From Leisingera sp. S132 (GTDB lineage Bacteria; Pseudomonadota; Alphaproteobacteria; Rhodobacterales; Rhodobacteraceae), in NCBI RefSeq assembly GCF_025144465.1, contig NZ_CP083553.1, forward strand, positions 2,602,001 through 2,666,000: 64,000 nucleotides of DNA, in the 5' to 3' direction. Under the pieces are notes generated by a model. The model was not told the origin of the DNA, did no database searches, and worked only from the letters and a program-made list of their open reading frames with translations. Positions 60,618-64,000 of this stretch are shown here, one piece after another (within the stretch, counting starts at the first letter, position 1; each line of letters begins with the position of its first letter). Position numbers and translations under genes: made by a program.

Positions 60618-60800
60618 GGTTCCTGTGAAAACAGGCGAAGAGGGAATGTGAAGGCCTTGCCAAGGCTCAAGCACAGCCGCCCCCGCGACCGTGACCGGAT
60701 GAGGCCGCCATGCCACTGGGAAAACACCCCGGGAAGGCAGGATGGCCGGCAAGGCCCCGCGCCTTGGCATCCGCAAGCCGGGAGACCTGCCAGCGACGAC
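60618..60800 (+). ncRNA. Cobalamin riboswitch upstream of the DUF1636-cobW-cobN operon
   Basis: Plus-strand element beginning GGTTCCTGTGAAAACAGG, with GAAGAGGGAATGTGA, the core CAGCCGCCCCCGCGACCGT, GCCACTGGGAAAACACCC, and the B12 box AAGCCGGGAGACCTGCC (60775-60791). All conserved blocks of the class are present in order. About 105 bp separate it from the ATG of the DUF1636 gene. This spacer contains a GC-rich stretch that could fold as expression platform. High adenosylcobalamin should reduce expression. Confidence 0.93.
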
Positions 60801-60905
60801 GAGATCAACGGGCAGACGGGGTGTTCTGCGACCGGGTGAGGGGCTGGTTTGAGACAGCACCTTTCTGGCCATCCCGCACGCCCTGCCGCGACAGGAGACG
60901 CACTG

Positions 60906-61316
60906 ATGGCTGACGATAGGGCAGGCAAAACTGCCAGAAACCCGGGACCGGTCACGCTGACCGTATGCCTTACCTGCCGCCGCGAAGGCACTGACCCGGA
61001 GGCAGCCCGCCCCGGCGCCATTCTGCACGCCGCGCTGGAAGAGGCCGGGATGCCCGAAGGCGTCCGCCTGCGGGGCGTGGAATGCCTGTCCTCCTGCAAA
61101 CGCGGCTGTGCTGTTGCCCTGGTCGGCGGCGAAGAGCGCTGGACCTATGTCTATGGCGACCTCGACCCGGACCAGCACGTCCCCGAAATCCTGGAAGGCG
61201 CCGCCGCCTATGCCGCCACTGCAGACGGCGTCGTGCCGTGGCGCGAACGCCCGCAAACCTTCCGCAAGCAATCCGTTGCCCGCATCCCGCCGGCCAAGTT
61301 CTTCTCCGAGGAGTAA
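60906..61316 (+). CDS. DUF1636 metal-binding-like protein in B12 operon
   Basis: 136-aa soluble protein with a ferredoxin-like cysteine pattern: VCLTCRREG near the N-terminus and VECLSSCKRGCAVAL in the middle, four to five conserved cysteines suggesting a thioredoxin-like [2Fe-2S] or metal site. DUF1636 members occur almost only in cobalamin-riboswitch operons with cobW. A role as metal or redox partner of cobalt insertion is inference. Two bases separate its stop from the cobW start. Confidence 0.85.
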   Translation: MADDRAGKTARNPGPVTLTVCLTCRREGTDPEAARPGAILHAALEEAGMPEGVRLRGVECLSSCKRGCAVALVGGEERWTYVYGDLDPDQHVPEILEGAAAYAATADGVVPWRERPQTFRKQSVARIPPAKFFSEE

Positions 61317-61318
61317 AC

Positions 61319-62353
61319 ATGAGCGACCTCAACAAGATCCCCGTCACCGTCATCACCGGCTTCCTCGGTGCGGGCAAGACCACCCTGATCCGCCACCTGA
61401 TGCAGAACCCGCAGGGCAAGCGCCTGGCGGTGGTGGTCAATGAATTCGGCACCGCCGGCGTTGACGGCGACATCCTGAAATCCTGCGCTGATGAGAACTG
61501 CCCGGCGGAAAACATCATGGAGCTGGCGAACGGCTGCATCTGCTGCACCGTGGCCGATGACTTCATCCCCACCATCGAACAGCTGATGGAGCTGCCGGAG
61601 AAGCCGGATCACATCGTGATCGAAACCTCCGGCCTGGCGCTGCCCAAGCCGCTCCTGAAGGCGTTTGACTGGCCCGCCATCCGCTCCCGCATCACCGTCG
61701 ACGGCGTGATTGCGCTGGCCGATGCCGAGGCGGTTGCCAAGGGCCAGTTCGCTCCCGATCTGGACGCCGTGCAAGCCCAGCGCGAGGCGGATGACAGCAT
61801 CGACCACGAAACCCCGCTCAGCGAAGTGTTCGAGGACCAGATCTCCTGCGCCGACATCGTACTTCTTTCCAAGGCCGATCTGGCCGGCGAGGAAGGCATC
61901 GAGAAGGCCCGCGCGGTGATCGAGGCCGAGGCACCCCGCAAGCTGCCGATCCTTCCGATGAGCGAGGGCGTGATCGACCCGCGCATCATCCTGGGCTTGG
62001 GTGCGGCTGCTGAGGACGATCTGGACGCCCGCCCCAGCCACCATGACGGCCACCACGACCACGAGCATGACGATTTTGAAAGCATCGTTGTCGAAATGGG
62101 CGAAGTCTCCGATCCGGAAGCGTTGCAGAATGCCATCGTGAAACTCGCCCGCGAGCGCAACATCCTGCGCGTCAAAGGCTATGTCGCAGTGGAGGGGAAA
62201 CCAATGCGGATGCTGGTTCAGGCCGTGGGCGAGCGCCTGCGCGCCCAGTACGATCAGCCCTGGGGCGCGCAGCCGCGCAAGACCGCCCTGGTGGTCATCG
62301 CCGAGCATGACGACATCGACGAACAGGCCATCCGCGCCGAGCTGGGAGCGTAA
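61319..62353 (+). CDS. cobW: Cobalamin biosynthesis GTPase CobW
   Basis: 344-aa COG0523 GTPase/metallochaperone. The G1 loop is ITGFLGAGKTTLIRHL, the metal motif CxCC is in ANGCICCTVADDF, and Walker B/G3 is VIETSGLALP with the NKxD equivalent LLSKADLAG. A histidine-rich linker (HHDGHHDHEHDD, about 240-252) stores metal, and the CobW C-terminal domain follows (about 258-340). It delivers cobalt to the chelatase encoded next. Confidence 0.95.
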   Translation: MSDLNKIPVTVITGFLGAGKTTLIRHLMQNPQGKRLAVVVNEFGTAGVDGDILKSCADENCPAENIMELANGCICCTVADDFIPTIEQLMELPEKPDHIVIETSGLALPKPLLKAFDWPAIRSRITVDGVIALADAEAVAKGQFAPDLDAVQAQREADDSIDHETPLSEVFEDQISCADIVLLSKADLAGEEGIEKARAVIEAEAPRKLPILPMSEGVIDPRIILGLGAAAEDDLDARPSHHDGHHDHEHDDFESIVVEMGEVSDPEALQNAIVKLARERNILRVKGYVAVEGKPMRMLVQAVGERLRAQYDQPWGAQPRKTALVVIAEHDDIDEQAIRAELGA

Positions 62354-62389
62354 GCTATGCTTCCGACCCGTAAACTTCATGAGCGGAAA

Positions 62390-62454
62390 GGATCGCGCCC
62401 GTCCCGGGGTGGGCGCAATCGCGCCCGCCCATGGGGGCGGGTCGGGCGCGATCC
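62390..62454 (+). repeat. Nested perfect hairpins between cobW and cobN
   Basis: Outer arms GGATCGCGCCCG (62390-62401) and CGGGCGCGATCC (62443-62454). Inner arms CCCGCCC (62424-62430) and GGGCGGG (62435-62441). A further CCCCGG-type stem follows at about 62454-62470. It lies 37 bp after the cobW stop in a 152-bp gap within the operon, so it may attenuate or process the transcript ahead of the large cobN gene. Confidence 0.8.
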
Positions 62455-62505
62455 GGGGCTTTCGCCCCGGGACTCCATTTCGAAGGCCGGGAAAGGCAGA
62501 AATTA

Positions 62506-64000
62506 ATGCACGTCGTCTTCCGCGAAAGCCACGGCCTTGACGAGACCGACACCCCGCAGGACCTCGGGCAGACGCCTGCGGATCTTGTGGTGCTGTCCTT
62601 CTCCGACAGCGACCTCGGCGCTTTTGCCGCAGGCTGGCACCGCGCAGACGGCAAACTGCCCTCCCTGCGCCTCGCCAACCTGGTCGCGCTGAAGCACCCC
62701 TTGTCGGTCGACGTCTACGCGGAACAGACATTGGAGGGCGCCAAGGGCGTCCTCGTCCGTCTGATCGGTGGCGAAAGCTACTGGTCCTACGGCCTTGCCA
62801 CTCTTCAGGACCTGGCCCGCCGCAAGGGCATCGCGCTGGCGATCCTGCCCGCCGACGGCCGCGAGGATGCGCGGCTCGATGAGCTCTCCACCCTGCCCGT
62901 CTCCACCCTGCGCCGCCTGCAATCCCTGTGCGATGCCGGCGGTGCCGTTGCCGCCCAGGCAGCACTTGCCCAGCTGTCGCTGGCAGCAGGGCTTTACGCG
63001 GGGCCCGTGCTCGGCCTCAAGTCCATGCCCGAGCACGGCTTCTATGACCCGGCCAAGGGCGTGCTCGCGGAGCTGCCGCCGCAGGACCAGCCGCTGGTGC
63101 TGGTAAGCTTCTACCGCTCCTACCTCACCGCCGCCGACACTGCCCCGGTAGATGCGCTGATCGCGGAACTGCGCGCCCGCGGCTACGCGGCCTATGGCAC
63201 CTTTGCTGCCAGCCTCAAGGCGTCCGCCGCTGCGGACTGGCTGCGCCAAAAACTGCCTGAACTGAACCCGGCGGCCATTATCAACGCCACCGCCTTTTCC
63301 GCCCAAGGCACCGACGGCAGCGCCTCGCCGCTCAGCACCACCGGCTGCCCGGTGTTCCAGGTCGCCCTCTCCACCGCGCGCAAAAAAGACTGGGCCGAGG
63401 CCGATCGCGGCCTCTCGCCCGCCGACCTCGCCATGCATGTCGTCCTGCCCGAGGTTGACGGGCGCATCTTCGCAGGCGTTGTCAGCTTCAAGTCGCCGGG
63501 CAAGAAAGACCCGGACCTGCAGTATTCCCGCTTTGCCCACCGCGCCGACGCGAACCGCATCAAATCCGCCGTCGACCGCGTCGAGGGCTGGCTGCGCCTC
63601 GCCAAACTGCCGAATGCGGACAAGCGCCTTGCCCTGATCCTCTCCACCTATCCCGGGAAAGATCACAACCTCGCTCATGCCGTAGGGCTGGACGCACTGG
63701 CCTCCTGCGATGAAATCCTGCGCGCGCTCTGGGATCAGGGCTATTCCGTTGAGCCGCAGGAAAACTCCGGACTGCGGCTGATGGAGGAAACGCTGAGCGT
63801 CCCGCTCACAGAGTACAAAGCCACTCTCGCCACCTTACCGCAGGACCTGCAGGACACATTGGCCGAGGCCTGGGGCACACCGGAAGAAGATCTTGACTGC
63901 CGCGATGGCGCCTTTCACTTCAAAGCCTTGCGCGCAGGCAACGCCCTGATCGCGCTGCAGCCCGAGCGCGGCGAGGTGAAAACCCGGGTCGACGACTACC
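62506..64000 (+). CDS. cobN: Cobaltochelatase subunit CobN, N-terminal part (open at window edge)
   Basis: The first 498 codons of the large CobN subunit that inserts cobalt into hydrogenobyrinic acid a,c-diamide with CobS and CobT. Recognisable parts are PADLVVLSFSDSDLGAFAAG, VRLIGGESYWSYGLATLQDL, VLVSFYRSYLTAADTAPVDA, INATAFSAQGTDG and ALILSTYPGKDHNLAHAVGL. CobN is normally about 1,200-1,270 residues, so the remainder lies beyond the right edge. GAAAGGCAG precedes the ATG. It is under the upstream cobalamin riboswitch with cobW. Confidence 0.95.
   Translation, partial: MHVVFRESHGLDETDTPQDLGQTPADLVVLSFSDSDLGAFAAGWHRADGKLPSLRLANLVALKHPLSVDVYAEQTLEGAKGVLVRLIGGESYWSYGLATLQDLARRKGIALAILPADGREDARLDELSTLPVSTLRRLQSLCDAGGAVAAQAALAQLSLAAGLYAGPVLGLKSMPEHGFYDPAKGVLAELPPQDQPLVLVSFYRSYLTAADTAPVDALIAELRARGYAAYGTFAASLKASAAADWLRQKLPELNPAAIINATAFSAQGTDGSASPLSTTGCPVFQVALSTARKKDWAEADRGLSPADLAMHVVLPEVDGRIFAGVVSFKSPGKKDPDLQYSRFAHRADANRIKSAVDRVEGWLRLAKLPNADKRLALILSTYPGKDHNLAHAVGLDALASCDEILRALWDQGYSVEPQENSGLRLMEETLSVPLTEYKATLATLPQDLQDTLAEAWGTPEEDLDCRDGAFHFKALRAGNALIALQPERGEVKTRVDDY

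Noticed and set aside
61208-62965. 585-codon open frame on the minus strand
   Set aside because: Antisense to cobW and cobN; crosses their intergenic hairpins and shows no domain.
1-64000. CRISPR arrays, toxin-antitoxin or phage-defence systems
   Set aside because: No spaced direct-repeat array, cas-like gene or recognisable defence gene pair was seen on either strand.

Overview
The window looks like chromosome from an alphaproteobacterium of the Roseobacter group (Rhodobacteraceae; a Leisingera/Phaeobacter/Ruegeria-like organism). The evidence is the high GC, many ATGA-type gene overlaps, the TRAP and ABC uptake systems, a carnitine cluster of alphaproteobacterial type, an SOS box of the form GAAC-N7-GAAC and a TGA-N9-TCA iron box. 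The genus is an inference.

Layout. 1-100: truncated cobalamin riboswitch reading off the left edge. 0.3-5.6 kb: chemotaxis operon on the minus strand (soluble multi-PAS receptor, CheR, CheD, triple-CheW scaffold). 5.7-10.0 kb: ABC importer of the 2-aminoethylphosphonate type. 10.4-13.1 kb: TetR regulator, palindromic operator, an FAD-oxidoreductase relic and a class III aminotransferase. 13.4-14.8 kb: mobilisation-gene relic and a decayed IS5-type element. 14.8-19.5 kb: TRAP transporter, PLP ammonia-lyase and divergent Lrp regulator. 19.8-22.3 kb: tyrosine recombinase lacking a clear start, two IS3 fragments, tRNA-Thr and tRNA-Glu, which together look like an integration hot spot. 22.5-24.1 kb: H-NOX-like protein and HNOBA-GGDEF cyclase. 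24.5-29 kb: MttB-family methyltransferase, HAD phosphatase, DUF3572 and a PleD-like cyclase. 28.9-30.9 kb: ECF sigma, putative membrane anti-sigma, metal-sensor-like and EF-hand proteins. 31.1-35.5 kb: DUF983, NUDIX, then EamA, desaturase, DUF2061 and XRE genes, the last four flanked by an inverted pair of triple-palindrome repeats. 35.5-40.2 kb: carnitine degradation. 40.4-45.8 kb: aldo/keto reductase, rhodanese, SOS-box-driven ImuA-like protein, YceI, MFS, and a MarR regulator divergent from a 73-aa protein. 45.9-50.5 kb: flotillin and YqiJ-like protein, then methionyl-tRNA synthetase. 50.5-57.3 kb: iron locus (small ORF, HemP, unknown, imelysin, Bfd, Bfr, di-heme DUF1111, second imelysin, DUF1513). 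57.4-59.8 kb: glycerol-3-phosphate regulator and dehydrogenase. 59.9-64 kb: cobalamin genes (CobO; riboswitch, DUF1636, CobW, CobN open at the right edge).

How the parts fit together. Much of the window concerns uptake and breakdown of marine organic nitrogen and phosphorus compounds (aminoethylphosphonate, carnitine/betaines, amino acids, glycerol-3-phosphate), supported by iron and cobalt/B12 supply. MttB-type enzymes use corrinoid partners, which fits the B12 genes. Two signalling proteins keep their fold but have lost the defining residue: the H-NOX-like protein lacks the proximal haem histidine, and the PleD-like protein lacks the phospho-accepting aspartate. The best candidates for undescribed biology are the periplasmic imelysin/di-haem/imelysin/DUF1513 iron module with its 55-aa leader ORF, the haem-ligand-less H-NOX/HNOBA-GGDEF pair, the 20-bp phased GAAC repeats feeding into the SOS box of an orphan imuA-like gene, and the inverted triple-palindrome pair around the desaturase region.
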